DNA from: Planctomycetota bacterium
GTDB lineage: Bacteria > Planctomycetota > B15-G4 > SIAN01
DNA length: 64,000 nt
Direction of reading: 5' to 3'
Assembly (NCBI GenBank): GCA_016795285.1
Contig: JAEUIC010000029.1
Span: 197,518-261,517 of the forward strand
The position numbers and the translations under genes were made by a program. Below are positions 31,697 through 40,654 of this stretch, piece by piece; positions within the stretch are counted from its first letter, which is position 1; each line of letters opens with the position of its first letter. The notes beneath the pieces are model-generated. The model was not told the origin of the DNA and ran no database searches. It saw nothing but the letters and a program-made list of their open reading frames with translations.

Positions 31697-34600
31697 TCAC
31701 TCGAAGCCGGCGAGATCGATCGTCGTGAGGCCGCTGGCGAGGCTCGCTTCACCGCTGGCAATGCGCTTCGCGGCGGGGAAGCCGACGGAAGCGGTCCACG
31801 TCGCGCGCCAGCGCAGCCGTCCCGTCGGGCGGGTCGACTCGGCGACGACGGCGCCGACGCGATCGGTCGCCACCTCCTCTTCGCGCGCCAGCGGCTCGTC
31901 GCCGTTCGCCACGTCCAGAACGATCCGCCCCGCGGGCAGCGCCTCGCCGATCCGCCACTCGACCCGCGCCGCCGGCTGCAGCGCGAGCGCGAGTTCGCGC
32001 CGCTCGCCCGACTGCAGCACGATCGTCGCCGACGCCTGCTCGCCGCTCCCCTCGACGAAGAGGCGGATCGGCAGGCCGATCGGCAGCCGTCCCAGCAAGA
32101 ACCGCCCGTCGCCGTCGATCTGCGCGCAGCTGTCGGTGACGCCGCTCTGCGGCCGTCCGCTCTCGTCGATCTGGTGGCCGCCATCCTCGGGATTGCCGGT
32201 GTCGGGCTCGACCCAGAGGAACCAGCGCGCGTCGCCGCTCTTCACCGGCTGCCCGCCGCGCGTCAGTTGGCCGACGAGCGTCGCCGGCGCCCCCACCAAC
32301 CAATCGAGCGCGAGCTGCTGGTCGAGCCGCTCGACGCGGAAGCGCAGCACCGCGTGGCGACCGTCGCTGAAGTAGCCGCGCAGCTCCCAATCGCCGGGGA
32401 AGAGCGCGTCGACGACGATCTGCCCGTTCGCGAGCCCGGCGCCCGGCCGCGAGTGGACGTAGTTCGAGCGCGGCCACGCGAAAGCGCGCACCGGCGTCAG
32501 CGCGGCGCCGCTCGCGCCATCGCGCACCGTGACGACGGCGCGCGCCGTCGCGGTCGGGACGCGTTGCAGCACCACCACGACGTCGTCGTCGCCGGCGCGC
32601 ACGCGCTGCGGGAACGGGGCGAGCGTGCCCTCGACCGGCTCGGCGAAGAGCGTGAAGCGCAGGTCGCTCACGCCGTCGACGACGAAGCGCCCCTCGCCGT
32701 CGGTCGGCTGCGCCGCGCGCAGCTGGACGTAGTTCTGCTCCGCCGGATCGAGCGCCTCGACGCGCACCACCACTCCCGCGAGCGGCGCACCGGCCTCGTC
32801 GACGACCTTCCCGCGCACTCGCCCGCCGCGCTTCAGCGTGAAGTCGAGCGGCAGCTCCTCGCGCACGCGCGCCACGCCATCGGCACCGACGACGCCCGAC
32901 TCCTCGGCCGCCACCGTCGCGATCCGCTCGCGCACCCAGTCGCCCATCGCGGCGAACTCGCCGGGCGCGAAGCTGTCGGCCGTCGCCTTGCCGTCGATTC
33001 CGCCGATCGGCCCGTCGCGATCGGCCGTCGCGTAGCGGCCGTCGCCATCGCTCGTCGTCGCCGCGAACCCCTCGATCGTCACGGTCGCACCGGCGATCGC
33101 CCCGCCGCGCTCGTCGACGACGCGGCCGACGACGCGATGGACGGTCGGCGGCCGCAGCTCGACGATCACCTCGTCGTCGCGGCCGCGCTCGACGCCGATC
33201 GAGCGGACGACCGGTCGCCACCCCTCCGCCACGACGTGCAGCCGATAGCCCTTCGCGCTGCCCCAGAGATCCTCGAGCAGCGGCTCGTCGCGCCCCTCGA
33301 GGAGCGCGTCGAACGCGATCCAGCCCGCCTCGTCGGTGAGCCCGCGGAAGAGCCCCTTCCACGGCTCGCGCGCCATGAAGGGCAGCGGCGGCTCGTCGTT
33401 GCCGTGATGGCGCTGTCCGAAGGGCGGGAAGGTCGGATAGGCGATCACCTCCGCGTCGGGCACCGGCTCGCCGTCGGGCGTCACGACGCGCACGCGCAGT
33501 CGCACCGGCAGCTCGAGCGCGACCTCGACGTCGATCTGCTCGGCGTCGTCGGCCGCGCGGAAGAGCGCGTAACCGACGCGGCCGGCGCCCTGCGCGAAGA
33601 GCACCGCGGCCGCGTGCTTCGTCGTCACCCGTTCGCGCAGCTCGAAGCGGCCGTCGCCGTCGCACGTGGCGACCGGCCGTGCGCTGTCGGGACCGAAGCT
33701 GCCCGAGCCGACGTAGGCGTTGGCGCGCAGGTGGAGCGTCGCGCCGGCGACCGGCGTGCGCTCCGGCAGCAGCACGACGCGGCCGACGACGCGCGCGCCG
33801 ACCGACAACTCGATGCGGCCCAGATCCACGAGCGGCGCGCCGTCGTGCTGCGTCGCGCGGCGCCCCTCGAGCTCGACGCGCACGCGCTGCGGCGCCGTGG
33901 CCGAGCCGTCGAACCAGTCGCGCGCGACGTCCTCGAGCGACGCTGCAACGCGCCCGTCGGCGTCGCTCACCAGCTCCGTCACGCGCTGCTCGAGCGTCGC
34001 CCCCTCTGCGGCCGGTCCCGCGAACCAGAGCAGCTTCACCGTCGCCCCGCCGATCGGCGCTCCGTCGCGCGCCTCGACGACGCGACCCGTCACCGCGATC
34101 TGCGCGAAGAGCGGCGCCGCGCCGCGCGAGTCGGCGGCCGCGCGGCGCTCCGCTTGCGGCAGATCAGCGGGCGCCGCCGGCGGCGACGCGGGCGCTGCGA
34201 GGAGGCCGTCGCCGGTGCCGCTCGGCGTGGCGTCGGCGGGGGCTGCGGTCGCGGCCACCGGAGCCGGCTCCGGCTCCGGCGCGCGCCGCGGCTCGATCAC
34301 GAAGTGCCAGGTCGCCAGCGCCGCGACCAGCACGCCCGCTGCCGCCGCGCTCTTCGCCGTCGTGCTCATCGCCGTCGCCCCCATCGTCCACGCCAACGCG
34401 CCCCAGCTGTCGCGCGCGCCGTAGCGGCCGTCGAGCCGCTCGCGCAGCCGCGCCAGCGCCCGCTTCAGCCGCGTGCGCACCGTCTCGACCGGGAGGCCGA
34501 GCTGCGCTGCGATCGCGCGCGGCGGCAGCTGCTCGAAGAAGCGCAGCAGCACGACACGGCGCGCGGGCAAGTCGAGTTCGAGCAGCGCGTCGGCCAGCGC

Positions 34601-34942
34601 GCGCTGCAGCTCGAGCTGCGCGACGAGGTGATCGGCGGCGGGCTCCGCCTCACGGCGCGCGACGCTCCGCTCGCGGGCGAGGCGAGCGGCGCGGCGCACG
34701 CGACGGCGCGCGGCGAGGTGCGTCGCGATGCGGCGCAGCCACCCGGCCACGCGCGCCCGATCGCCCGGCGGATGGAGCCATCCGGCGAGCTGCGTCTCCT
34801 GCACGAGGTCCTCGGCGTCGTCGTCGATCGCGAGGCGGCGCGCCAACGCGAGCAGGTCGCTCCGATCGCCGAGCAACGCGGCGACATCGGGAGCGGCGCC
34901 GGAAGAGGCATCGGGGAAGGCGTCGGAATCGGGTGGAGTCAT
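31697..34942 (-). CDS. ECF sigma factor fused to a membrane helix and CpD repeats (1081 aa)
   Basis: One reading frame encodes an ECF sigma factor followed by a large exported-type region. Residues about 30-95 are sigma region 2 (DDAEDLVQETQLAGW, GWLRRIATHLAARRR). Residues about 112-172 are region 4 (LDLPARRVVLLRFFEQLPPR, then AAQLGLPVETVRTRLKRALA). A membrane helix lies at about 196-216, a Pro/Ala linker at 218-275, and carboxypeptidase-regulatory-like repeats run from 280 to 1081 (VTGRVVEARDGAPIGGATV, VVGRVVDERGGAIAGATVTI). The DNA-binding part would face the cytoplasm and the repeats the outside, suggesting a one-component signal sensor. No separate anti-sigma gene adjoins it. The ATG at 34942 lacks a good Shine-Dalgarno. 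Confidence 0.85.
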   Translation of the reverse strand: MTPPDSDAFPDASSGAAPDVAALLGDRSDLLALARRLAIDDDAEDLVQETQLAGWLHPPGDRARVAGWLRRIATHLAARRRVRRAARLARERSVARREAEPAADHLVAQLELQRALADALLELDLPARRVVLLRFFEQLPPRAIAAQLGLPVETVRTRLKRALARLRERLDGRYGARDSWGALAWTMGATAMSTTAKSAAAAGVLVAALATWHFVIEPRRAPEPEPAPVAATAAPADATPSGTGDGLLAAPASPPAAPADLPQAERRAAADSRGAAPLFAQIAVTGRVVEARDGAPIGGATVKLLWFAGPAAEGATLEQRVTELVSDADGRVAASLEDVARDWFDGSATAPQRVRVELEGRRATQHDGAPLVDLGRIELSVGARVVGRVVLLPERTPVAGATLHLRANAYVGSGSFGPDSARPVATCDGDGRFELRERVTTKHAAAVLFAQGAGRVGYALFRAADDAEQIDVEVALELPVRLRVRVVTPDGEPVPDAEVIAYPTFPPFGQRHHGNDEPPLPFMAREPWKGLFRGLTDEAGWIAFDALLEGRDEPLLEDLWGSAKGYRLHVVAEGWRPVVRSIGVERGRDDEVIVELRPPTVHRVVGRVVDERGGAIAGATVTIEGFAATTSDGDGRYATADRDGPIGGIDGKATADSFAPGEFAAMGDWVRERIATVAAEESGVVGADGVARVREELPLDFTLKRGGRVRGKVVDEAGAPLAGVVVRVEALDPAEQNYVQLRAAQPTDGEGRFVVDGVSDLRFTLFAEPVEGTLAPFPQRVRAGDDDVVVVLQRVPTATARAVVTVRDGASGAALTPVRAFAWPRSNYVHSRPGAGLANGQIVVDALFPGDWELRGYFSDGRHAVLRFRVERLDQQLALDWLVGAPATLVGQLTRGGQPVKSGDARWFLWVEPDTGNPEDGGHQIDESGRPQSGVTDSCAQIDGDGRFLLGRLPIGLPIRLFVEGSGEQASATIVLQSGERRELALALQPAARVEWRIGEALPAGRIVLDVANGDEPLAREEEVATDRVGAVVAESTRPTGRLRWRATWTASVGFPAAKRIASGEASLASGLTTIDLAGFE

Positions 34943-35024
34943 CGCGAAGGAGCCAAGCGCCGCGGATCGCCGGTGTCGATCGACCGGCCGCTGTCGACTC
35001 CAGTCCGCCGAGCGCGGAAGCGGT

Positions 35025-35441
35025 TCAGCGGGGCGCCGATCGAGCGCTCTTGGCGCCCCAGAAGTCGGGGCGAAACGTCGGCAGCAGGCAGAGCTGGATC
35101 AGGATGGTCGGAGGCGCGTCCCCGAAGTCATCGAGCTCCCAGAAGCCCCAGGCGACCGCGGCCCAGATCGCCGCCATCAGCAGCACGCCGCTCCGGCGGA
35201 GTGCCGCCGCCCAACGCGGCCGCGCTTGCACCCGCGGCACGAGCCAGGCCGTGAGCCACCACAAGAACAGCGCGAGCGCGGCGACGATCGCGACCGGAAG
35301 CGTGATCCAGCTCACGAGTCGCGCCGAGCGAGTGACCAACGCGATCAGCAGCAGGCCGATCGCGAGCGGGACGGCGAGCGCCGCGCCGACCGCGAGGCCG
35401 GGATTGCGCTCGAACCACGCCGCGAAGCGCGAGCGGCTCAT
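35025..35441 (-). CDS. Small three-helix membrane protein
   Basis: A 138-aa protein with three predicted membrane helices (about residues 16-36, 44-68 and 84-101) and a soluble C-terminal tail (PTFRPDFWGAKSARSAPR). No family is recognised. The ATG at 35441 overlaps the stop of the upstream membrane protein (ATGA). Both precede the ECF-CpD fusion gene on the same strand, 82 bp away, so they may accompany it (inference). Confidence 0.65.
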   Translation of the reverse strand: MSRSRFAAWFERNPGLAVGAALAVPLAIGLLLIALVTRSARLVSWITLPVAIVAALALFLWWLTAWLVPRVQARPRWAAALRRSGVLLMAAIWAAVAWGFWELDDFGDAPPTILIQLCLLPTFRPDFWGAKSARSAPR

Positions 35442-36013
35442 CGCGGCCCCTCCTCGCTCTGGCGCACCCAGCGCCCTTGCCCCTCGAAGCCGATCCAGCG
35501 CGCCTGCTCGATGCGGTAGCGGCGGAGCGACTCGAGCCGGAGCAGCTCGACGACGATGTCGGTGGTGGCGGCGTCGGTCGCAGCTGCGGCGGTGGCAGCG
35601 GCGGCCGGCGTTGCGGCGCTCGGCGCAGCGACGAGGCGGCGCGCGCGATGGTCGACCAGCGCGGTCGCGAAGCTCGTCTGCGTCCCCAAGCCGATGGAGA
35701 GCGCGATGCAGAAGAACGCGCCGCGGCGCAAGACGGGTTCGTGCCACGCCGAATCGCTCGACGCAGCGTTCCAATGGCGGACGAGGCCGATCAGCAGCGT
35801 CAGCGCGACGGTGGCCGCGACGATCGCCACCACCGGCCCGCGCAGGATGAAGAGCGACGTGATCCGGTCCCAACGCGGCGACGTCGGATCGATCGCGATC
35901 CAGTAGGCGAGCCACGGGACGACGGCGATCGCGAGCGAGACGTAGAACCACGCCGGCACGCGAAAGGCGGGCGTCGTCGCCGGGGCAGCCGGCGCGAGAT
36001 CTTGCGAAGGCAT
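35438..36013 (-). CDS. Membrane protein of unknown function (191 aa)
   Basis: A 191-aa protein with three predicted membrane helices (about residues 20-40, 51-79 and 98-118). An Ala/Thr-rich stretch (AATAAAATDAATT) follows, then a charged C-terminus with LLRLESLRRYRIEQARWIGF. No family is recognised. The start at 36013 is the most downstream ATG that keeps the first helix whole. It is coupled to the next gene by a 4-nt overlap. Confidence 0.6.
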   Translation of the reverse strand: MPSQDLAPAAPATTPAFRVPAWFYVSLAIAVVPWLAYWIAIDPTSPRWDRITSLFILRGPVVAIVAATVALTLLIGLVRHWNAASSDSAWHEPVLRRGAFFCIALSIGLGTQTSFATALVDHRARRLVAAPSAATPAAAATAAAATDAATTDIVVELLRLESLRRYRIEQARWIGFEGQGRWVRQSEEGPR

Positions 36014-36101
36014 GGCGAAGCACGATCGCCCCGACCACTCGCAGTCGCAAGGGGCCGCGGCGCGTCGTCCACCGTGGCGCCTCCGCGCGCCGCACCCCGT
36101 C

Positions 36102-36120
36102 GTGCAACTGCCCCGCCACC
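36102..36120 (-). repeat. D repeat, intergenic copy
   Basis: The minus strand reads GGTGGCGGGGCAGTTGCAC. It adjoins the C-repeat hairpin at 36127. Confidence 0.6.
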
Positions 36121-36126
36121 CGCCCA

Positions 36127-36174
36127 GACGGAAACTCCCCGGCACCCGATCGTCGGTGCCGGGGAGTTTCCGTC
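36127..36174. terminator. C-repeat inverted pair, 20-bp hairpin
   Basis: GACGGAAACTCCCCGGCACC (36127-36146) pairs perfectly with GGTGCCGGGGAGTTTCCGTC (36155-36174) around an 8-nt loop. It follows the VCBS gene stop at 36196 on the minus strand and can serve as its terminator. Direct copies of the same unit lie at 13754 and 13780. Confidence 0.75.
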
Positions 36175-36195
36175 CGGCGGGCGGCGCGCGTGCCG

Positions 36196-37743
36196 TTACG
36201 GGAGCACGACCAGCTTCACGGCGTTGGTGAGGGCGACGCCCTTCGGCTGCGCGGGGTCGAGGATCAGCGCCTGCACGTAGACGTCGATCGGACCGCCGCC
36301 GCCTTCGAGGTCGTCGAGCACGATCGAGCCGGCGCCATCGGTCGCGAACGGCAGGAAGAGCTCGAGACCGATCGGCACCAGCTGCCCGCCCTTGAAGGGC
36401 GTCGGCGCGAAGGTCAGCGAAGCCGCGATCCACGCCGGCCGGTTCGCCGCCGCCCCCTCCACGACGAGGTCGGCGACGTTGCCAGTGGCGAACGGCTCGC
36501 CGCAGATCGTGAGGCGCGCCGCACCGGGGCCGGCGAAGCCGAGGTCCTCCTGGCAGAGGCGCGCGTTGTTCTCGAGCAGCGAGACGTCGTCGCTCCCCTC
36601 GTTGAACGTGACGAGGTCGAGGTCGCCATCGCCATCGAGGTCGGCCGCCAGCATGTCCTCGCACTCGGGGTTGCTGCCGACCGGGAACTCGATGCCGCGG
36701 TTGAAGATGCCGATCCCCGCGTTGCGCATCACCGTGACGTCGTTCGAGCCGGCGTTGCAGGTCGCCATGTCGACGATGCCGTCGAGATCGAAGTCGCCGT
36801 GGCAGCAGCCGGTGGTGTCGACGCCGGCGAACGCGCCGTTGATCGGCCCGATCCAGGGATTGCCGCCGTTCCAGCGCAAGTAGACCTGCGGCGCCTCGAA
36901 GCCGCTGCCGCGCGACACGGAGTAGAGGTCGAGCCAGCCGTCGCGATCGAAGTCGGCCATCCCGAGGCCGTGCGGCTCGAGCTGGGAGCCGTAGCTGAGA
37001 TCGATCAGCGCCTGGAACGTGCCGTCGCCGAGGTTCTCGAGCACGCGCACGAGGCGGTCGTCACGCGACGACACCGCGAGGTCGGGGATCCCGTCGCCGG
37101 TCAGGTCGCCCGCGACGACGTCGCGCGTCTCGTCGCCGATGTCGTGGAACGCGGCGTCCACGAAGCCGCCGGCTCCATCGGAGAGCAGCACCGCGACGTC
37201 GCCATCGCCGCGCTGGTTGATGGCGAGATCGAGCCAGCCGTTGCCGTCGAAATCGGCGGCCACGATCCGGCTCGGCTCGAAGCCGAGCTCGAAGGTGGCG
37301 CCCGGCGTGAACGTCCCGTCGCCGTTGGCCGCCACGATCTGCAGCGCTTCCGCGCCGTACAAGACGACCGCCAAGTCGACGTCGCCGTCGTGGTCGAAGT
37401 CGCCGCTGGTCACCCCCTCCGGGTTGCTGTCGCTGGCGAGCGGCAGCACCACCGGCGGCGCGAAGGTCGCATCGCCGCGGTTCTCGAGGAAGGCGAGCTC
37501 GTCCTCGCCGCGACCGGTGACCACCAAGTCGAGATCGCCATCGAGGTCGTAGTCGAGCGCCGTCCCGCCCGCCGGTCGGCTCGCCGCCGCGTAGTGGCGC
37601 GCCGCCGCGAAGTCGATCTGCGCCGTCGCGGGCAGCGCGAGCGCTCCGATCGCCCACGACACGGCGACGCCGCGGGGCACGACGCTTCGACGAGCCGCGG
37701 TTCGAAGGGGCAGCCGCGGACGAGCGACGACGGGGTGCGACAT
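36196..37743 (-). CDS. Secreted VCBS/FG-GAP repeat protein (515 aa)
   Basis: A 515-aa exported protein. A long basic N-terminus and a hydrophobic core (VSWAIGALALPATAQ) form the signal, with cleavage probably before IDFAA. At least seven FG-GAP/VCBS units follow, each with a calcium-binding DxDxDGxxD-type loop (LDYDLDGDLDLVV, GDFDHDGDVDLAV, AADLDGDGDLDLV), giving an integrin-like beta propeller. The last 110 residues form a separate beta-rich domain without such loops (LTICGEPFATGNVADLVVEG). The ATG at 37743 has GGAG 6 nt upstream. The role is probably surface or adhesive; no enzymatic residues are seen. Confidence 0.85.
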   Translation of the reverse strand: MSHPVVARPRLPLRTAARRSVVPRGVAVSWAIGALALPATAQIDFAAARHYAAASRPAGGTALDYDLDGDLDLVVTGRGEDELAFLENRGDATFAPPVVLPLASDSNPEGVTSGDFDHDGDVDLAVVLYGAEALQIVAANGDGTFTPGATFELGFEPSRIVAADFDGNGWLDLAINQRGDGDVAVLLSDGAGGFVDAAFHDIGDETRDVVAGDLTGDGIPDLAVSSRDDRLVRVLENLGDGTFQALIDLSYGSQLEPHGLGMADFDRDGWLDLYSVSRGSGFEAPQVYLRWNGGNPWIGPINGAFAGVDTTGCCHGDFDLDGIVDMATCNAGSNDVTVMRNAGIGIFNRGIEFPVGSNPECEDMLAADLDGDGDLDLVTFNEGSDDVSLLENNARLCQEDLGFAGPGAARLTICGEPFATGNVADLVVEGAAANRPAWIAASLTFAPTPFKGGQLVPIGLELFLPFATDGAGSIVLDDLEGGGGPIDVYVQALILDPAQPKGVALTNAVKLVVLP

Positions 37744-38241
37744 GCAGGGCTCCAGATCGAGGGACGAGCGAGAGAGTGGCGGCGACGCGGGTGGCGGTGC
37801 GCCGGCGCCCACCGGGCGTCGGCCGGTCGACCGCCGCGTTGACGCCGCCGCCGCCGATCGTGCACCAAGTGCAACGCCGGTGCCGCGCCCTTTTTCCCGG
37901 TTCGCCCGACGCGCCCCCGGGGAGCGCGGCTCGACAGATCTGAATCAGCACCTCAGCACCGCCCGCTCCCGCCGCGATCGGCCTCGGCCGTCCGCGCCGC
38001 TTCCACGAATTGGACAGCGCGCGCGAGCCGTCGAAAACGGCGAACCCCACGCGCCTCACCGGCCTCACCGGCCTCACCGGCCTCACCGGCCTCACTGGCC
38101 TCACTGGCCTCACTGGCCTCACTGGCCTCACCGGCATCACCCGCCTCACCGACCCCACCGACCCCACCGACCTCACGCGCCCCACCGGCCCCGCCCGCCC
38201 CGACTTCGCGCTCGGCGTGGGATCGCGGCCACCGTGGTGTC
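37744..38241. other. 498-bp intergenic region with a minisatellite
   Basis: This region lies between a VCBS gene (minus) and an ECF gene (plus). No coding sequence with normal composition is visible. The right half holds the 9-bp tandem repeat listed separately; the left half shows nothing recognisable. Promoters for both divergent genes should lie here, but no convincing boxes could be picked. Confidence 0.6.
38053..38185. repeat. 9-bp minisatellite (CCTCACYGG)
   Basis: At least ten near-perfect tandem copies of CCTCACCGG or CCTCACTGG, followed by decaying copies (CATCACCCG, CCTCACCGA, CCCCACCGA). CCGG copies flank a central block of CTGG copies. The unit length keeps every frame open, which explains open frames reading TGL or EAG repeats across it. 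Confidence 0.9.
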
Positions 38242-38826
38242 ATGGCAGCCGTGGATCGCGACCTTCCTCTCCTCGCTCACTTCCGCGCGACGCTGCCGGA
38301 GCTCTACGCCTTCGCGGCGCGGCGCACCGGCGGTGAACGGACGCTGGCCGAGGATGTCGTGCAGGAGACGTGGCTGCGAGCCATCGCGGCGTGGCGCGCG
38401 AGCGGCCTGCCGCGCGAGCCGCTCGCCTGGTTGAAGACGACCGCTCGCAACCTCCTCCTGAACCACTACCGCACGCAACAGCGGCGGCCGAGCGTCGCGG
38501 TGGAGCCGACCACGCTGGCGGAACTGGTCGCCGCACCCGCGAGCGCGCTCGCCGAGTCCGCCGCGCCCGCCGACCCCACCCTCGCCGACGATCCGCTGAC
38601 CGCGGCGTTCCGCTCGGCGAGCGGCGCGGCGGCGGCCGTGCAGTGGGGACTCGCGCGACTCGCTCCGGACGAAGCGCAGTTGCTCGAAGCGTTCCATCTG
38701 GAAGGAGACTCGACCCGCGAGCTCGCCGAACGGCTCGGCCTGAGCGAGCGGGCGATCGAAGGGCGCCTCCATCGGGCGCGCGCCAAGTTGCGCCGCGAAC
38801 TCGCCGCGCTGGGAGAGACCTCATGA
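38242..38826 (+). CDS. ECF sigma factor
   Basis: A 194-aa ECF sigma factor. Region 2 includes [17 protein letters not shown] and [17 protein letters not shown]; region 4 is [20 protein letters not shown] followed by [20 protein letters not shown]. An Ala/Pro-rich insert (about residues 85-125) separates them. The stop overlaps the start of a gene for a one-helix membrane coiled-coil protein (ATGA), the usual position of an anti-sigma factor. The minisatellite lies directly upstream. Confidence 0.9.
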   Translation: MAAVDRDLPLLAHFRATLPELYAFAARRTGGERTLAEDVVQETWLRAIAAWRASGLPREPLAWLKTTARNLLLNHYRTQQRRPSVAVEPTTLAELVAAPASALAESAAPADPTLADDPLTAAFRSASGAAAAVQWGLARLAPDEAQLLEAFHLEGDSTRELAERLGLSERAIEGRLHRARAKLRRELAALGETS

Positions 38827-39842
38827 ACCGGAACGACTGGAACGACTCCGTCCCGCTCGTCGGTCCGCAGGCCGCCGCGCCGCGCGATCCGTTGCAGCCC
38901 GACCCGCGCTTCGCCGAGTTCCTCGAATGGCAGCTCGCCAGCGAGTTGCGCCGCGCCACCCGCTTCGGCGGGGTCGGCGCGCCGAGCGCCGCGCCGGCGC
39001 CACCCGTCGTGACACCGCGACCGCGGCTCGGTCGCTTCGTCCGCGCGGCGGCGGTGCTGCTCGGCGCGCTGGCCCTCGGCGCGTGCGGCGCGATCGCCGT
39101 GCAGGAGGCGGAGCGGCACGAGGAGGGGCAGCGGCTCCACGCGCAGTACGCGGTGCAGATCGAGCTGGCGCGCGGCCGCGAGGAGCGCGCGCAGCAGGAG
39201 CTCGATCGGCGGACGCAACTGCAGCGCGCCGGCGCGCTCTCCGAGGAGGAGCGCGACGAAGCGGAGGCGCGCGTCGCGACGCTGCGACTCGAACGCGAAC
39301 TCCTCGAGCTCGACGCCCTCGAAGTTGCCACGAGCGGCCGCGCGCCCGATCGCAGCCTCGGCGCGCCGCTCGTGGCGGGCCGCGACTTCGTCGGCGAGCG
39401 CCTCGCGCTCGAGCTCGCCGACGCGCAGCGCGAGCTCGCCCGGCTCGTCGCTCGGCGCGACCGGCTCGATGCGCGGCAGCGGATGGGCCAGCTGCCGTTG
39501 GCGGAGCTCGAAGTGGCGCGCGCTGACTTGGCCGGCGCGGAGCTGCGCGCCCACTCGGCCGAGCAGCACGGTGCCACGCGTCGCGACTTCCTGGCGGGGA
39601 AGTGCGATGCCCTCGCCGCCGAACTCGCCGGCCTGCGCGCGGCCGCCGAGGCGGAGTGGGCGATCGCCTCGCAGCGCCTCGCCGTCGCGACTGCCCAGCG
39701 CGATCGCCTCGCGCTGCTGCACCAGCGCGGTCGCATTCCCATGGCAGAGCTCTCGGCCGCCGAGCAAGCGGTGGCCGACGCGAAGGCGCGCTTCGAGCTG
39801 GCCGACCTCGAGCTCGCCACGCTGGCGCAACGCCGCGGATGA
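38823..39842 (+). CDS. Membrane coiled-coil protein, possible anti-sigma partner
   Basis: A 339-aa protein: a cytoplasmic-type N-terminus (residues 1-70, with helix DPRFAEFLEWQLASELRR), one membrane helix (about 72-93) and a long coiled coil (about 95-335) of Arg/Glu/Leu-rich helices. The coiled coil has hairpin features (RAGALSEEERDEAEARV; later RGRIPMAELSAAEQAV) reminiscent of HlyD-type adaptors. Coupling to the ECF gene suggests the N-terminus holds the sigma factor, but no zinc-finger anti-sigma motif is seen. Confidence 0.7.
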   Translation: MNRNDWNDSVPLVGPQAAAPRDPLQPDPRFAEFLEWQLASELRRATRFGGVGAPSAAPAPPVVTPRPRLGRFVRAAAVLLGALALGACGAIAVQEAERHEEGQRLHAQYAVQIELARGREERAQQELDRRTQLQRAGALSEEERDEAEARVATLRLERELLELDALEVATSGRAPDRSLGAPLVAGRDFVGERLALELADAQRELARLVARRDRLDARQRMGQLPLAELEVARADLAGAELRAHSAEQHGATRRDFLAGKCDALAAELAGLRAAAEAEWAIASQRLAVATAQRDRLALLHQRGRIPMAELSAAEQAVADAKARFELADLELATLAQRRG

Positions 39843-39858
39843 CGCGACACTCGGCCGC

Positions 39859-40638
39859 GTGATTCGCTCCTCCCGCGCGCTTCGCCTCCCGCTCCGCCCG
39901 TTCCTCCTGCTGCTCGCCGTCGCCCTGCTGACGGCGCTGCCGCTGCTGATCCCGTCGTGCGACGGCGCCCCGCGCCACCACGGCCGCGACTACGCCGCCG
40001 CGCTGGCCGCCGCTCGCGCGAGCGAGGGCGCGCTGCTGCTCCATGTGCGCCACGCGCAGCGCGACGCCGGCGCCGCGCTCGATCGGATCACGTTGGCCGA
40101 TCCGCGCGTCGCGACGCTGCTGCGCGAGCGGTTCCATCAAGCGACGCTCGACGCTGTCCGCGATGCGCCGCTGGTCGAGCGCCTCGCTGGCCGCGGCACC
40201 GCCGTCGCGACGCTGCTGCTCGATCCGCAGGAGCGCCTGCTCGCGCGCATTGACGGCTTCGTCGAGCCGGCCGACTTCCTGGCGTGGCTCGAAGCGCTGG
40301 TCGAAGCGCAGCCGCGCTGGCGCGCGCTCGACGAGCGGCTCGACGCCGACCCCGCCGACCCCACGGCCCGCCTCGACCGCGCCGAGCTGTTGGCGCGCCT
40401 CGGTGCGGGTGCTCGCGTCGACGCGGAGCTCGCCGAACTGCGCACCGCGCTGGCCAGCGCGCCTCCAGCCGAGCAGCACGCGGCCCGAACGCGCGCCAAG
40501 GCGCTCGAGGTCGCGCGGTTGCGCGAGCGCGGCCTCGTCGAGGCGGCCGCCTGGCTGCAGGAGCTGCCGATCGAGCGCTATCCTCCGCCGCCTTCCGCGG
40601 CCGCATCGGACGTCGAACGCCCGCGCACGCCGCGTTGA
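39859..40638 (+). CDS. Exported thioredoxin-fold-like protein
   Basis: A 259-aa protein with a GTG start at 39859 (no ATG fits) and an N-terminal hydrophobic segment (FLLLLAVALLTALPLLIPSC). The Cys could be a weak lipobox. Residues about 45-135 (GALLLHVRHAQ, RFHQATLDAV, GTAVATLLLDPQERLLARIDG) resemble the Thioredoxin_7/DUF255 arrangement but have no CxxC, so no redox activity is expected. The C-terminal part is helical (LDERLDADPADPTARLDRAE), like a short TPR region. It follows the coiled-coil gene by 16 bp and precedes the NHL gene by 16 bp, so one operon is likely. Confidence 0.65.
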   Translation: MIRSSRALRLPLRPFLLLLAVALLTALPLLIPSCDGAPRHHGRDYAAALAAARASEGALLLHVRHAQRDAGAALDRITLADPRVATLLRERFHQATLDAVRDAPLVERLAGRGTAVATLLLDPQERLLARIDGFVEPADFLAWLEALVEAQPRWRALDERLDADPADPTARLDRAELLARLGAGARVDAELAELRTALASAPPAEQHAARTRAKALEVARLRERGLVEAAAWLQELPIERYPPPPSAAASDVERPRTPR

Positions 40639-40654
40639 GCTGGAGGAACGCCGC

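Noticed and set aside
38053-38185. Possible CRISPR array.
   Set aside because: The units are 9 bp, contiguous and without unique spacers; no cas genes are nearby.
38010-38336. Plus-strand frame encoding TGL repeats, and its minus-strand mirror with EAG/EAS repeats.
   Set aside because: Both only read through the 9-bp minisatellite, which has no stops in any frame. There is no start context or family match.
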